A DNA stretch of 14,451 nucleotides from the NCBI GenBank assembly GCA_035504735.1, contig DATJRJ010000016.1:1-14451 (forward strand), given 5' to 3'. A program made the translations under genes and the position numbers. The notes under the pieces are model-generated. The model saw only the letters and a program-made list of their open reading frames with translations. It did no database searches and was not told where the DNA came from. The stretch's first letter is position 1; each line of letters starts with the position of its first letter. Positions 14,009 to 14,451 of the stretch are shown one piece after another. This stretch comes from JAJPIG01 sp035504735 (GTDB lineage Bacteria > Desulfobacterota > Binatia > Binatales > Binataceae).

Positions 14009-14451
14009 ATGCGCAGCATGACCGGCTTTGGACGGGCCGAGGTCGAGCGCGCCGGAATCCAGGCGACGGCCGAGGTTCGCACGCTCAATCAGCGATTCCT
14101 GGAATTCAAATTGAACGTTCCGCGGGGATGGGGTGAACACGAAGCGGAAGTCCGACGCCTGGTGCAGGCGGTGGTGGCGCGCGGACGAGTGGAGGTTTTC
14201 CTGCGTTATGCTCCGGTGGGGCCGCCGCGCGCGCGCCTGCAGGTTAACGACGAATTGGCGGCCCGGTACGTGGCCGAGCTGCGGCGGCTTGGCAAAAAGC
14301 TGAGCCTCGAAGGTCATCCGGGGATCGAAGTCATTCTGCAGCGGCCCGAAATCTTCCAGGTCAGCGAAACTGAGATCGAGTCGCGCCACGCTGTGCCGGT
14401 CAGCCTGGCCGCGCTCAAGAAAGCCTTGCGCACCCTCGAGACCGAGCGCGC
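14009..14451 (+). CDS. yicC: YicC/YloC family protein (5' part, runs off the window)
   Basis: The first 147 codons match the N-terminal part of the YicC/YloC family, implicated in RNA metabolism as an endoribonuclease. The diagnostic opening MRSMTGFGRAE is intact, followed by EVRTLNQRFLEFKLNVPR and the RLVQAVVARGRVEVFLRY segment of the family. The frame is open to the end of the window, so about half the protein (usually near 290 residues) is missing along with its C-terminal domain. ATG 14009 is chosen, with GGGGGGA ending at 14000 giving a usable Shine-Dalgarno; GTG 14006 is an alternative. It starts four bases after the GT4 stop, so it may be cotranscribed. In many genomes yicC is followed by gmk, which would lie just outside. 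Confidence 0.92.
   Translation, partial: MRSMTGFGRAEVERAGIQATAEVRTLNQRFLEFKLNVPRGWGEHEAEVRRLVQAVVARGRVEVFLRYAPVGPPRARLQVNDELAARYVAELRRLGKKLSLEGHPGIEVILQRPEIFQVSETEIESRHAVPVSLAALKKALRTLETER

Noticed and set aside
1..14451. CRISPR arrays, insertion sequences, tRNA or rRNA genes
   Set aside because: No spaced repeats, transposase motifs, terminal inverted repeats or RNA signatures were recognised on reading both strands.

Overview
The window is GC-rich, densely packed bacterial chromosome from a Gram-negative organism. It encodes an outer-membrane assembly factor (BamA), a periplasmic chaperone (Skp), lipid A acylation (LpxA) and LPS-core-like sugar transfer. The mixture (bamA-skp-fabZ-lpxA, a heptosyltransferase-like GT9, an isolated complex I subunit, a peroxiredoxin with an in-frame TGA) suggests a deltaproteobacterial-type lineage such as Desulfobacterota or Binatota. 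That placement is inference; there is no rRNA or other marker here.

Layout. (1) 123-4561, plus strand: bamA, skp, fabZ and lpxA, an envelope-biogenesis operon. lpxD, which commonly sits between skp and fabZ, is absent. lpxA appears to start at an ATA codon overlapping the fabZ stop. (2) 4682-5137, plus: a BCP/PrxQ-like peroxiredoxin whose catalytic Cys codon is replaced by TGA (4814-4816). A stable stem-loop with GU in its apical loop follows at the spacing expected of a bacterial SECIS, so this is probably a selenoprotein. (3) 5198-5851, minus: a ferritin-like diiron four-helix protein, convergent with the peroxiredoxin. (4) 6051-7437, minus: a small Gly/Tyr-rich lipoprotein followed by a DUF2950 exported protein, in a patch that looks less GC-rich. 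A 364-base region without genes follows. (5) 7802-9633, minus: amgK-murU-like kinase and nucleotidyltransferase with ATGA-overlapping ends, a predicted MurNAc recycling pair. (6) 9736-10089, plus: an isolated nuoA, divergent from amgK, with a plausible sigma70-type promoter. (7) 10166-14004, plus: GT9, a WaaP/Kdo-kinase-like protein, GT2 and GT4, tightly spaced and apparently translationally coupled, probably building an LPS core or surface glycan. (8) 14009-end: the 5' part of a yicC-family gene.

Most of the window serves the cell envelope: outer-membrane protein insertion and chaperoning, fatty-acid and lipid A acyl chain supply, peptidoglycan sugar recycling and surface glycan assembly. 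The peroxiredoxin and diiron protein form a possible redox-defence island between the envelope blocks. The most notable signal is the likely selenocysteine peroxiredoxin, followed by the non-canonical ATA start of lpxA.
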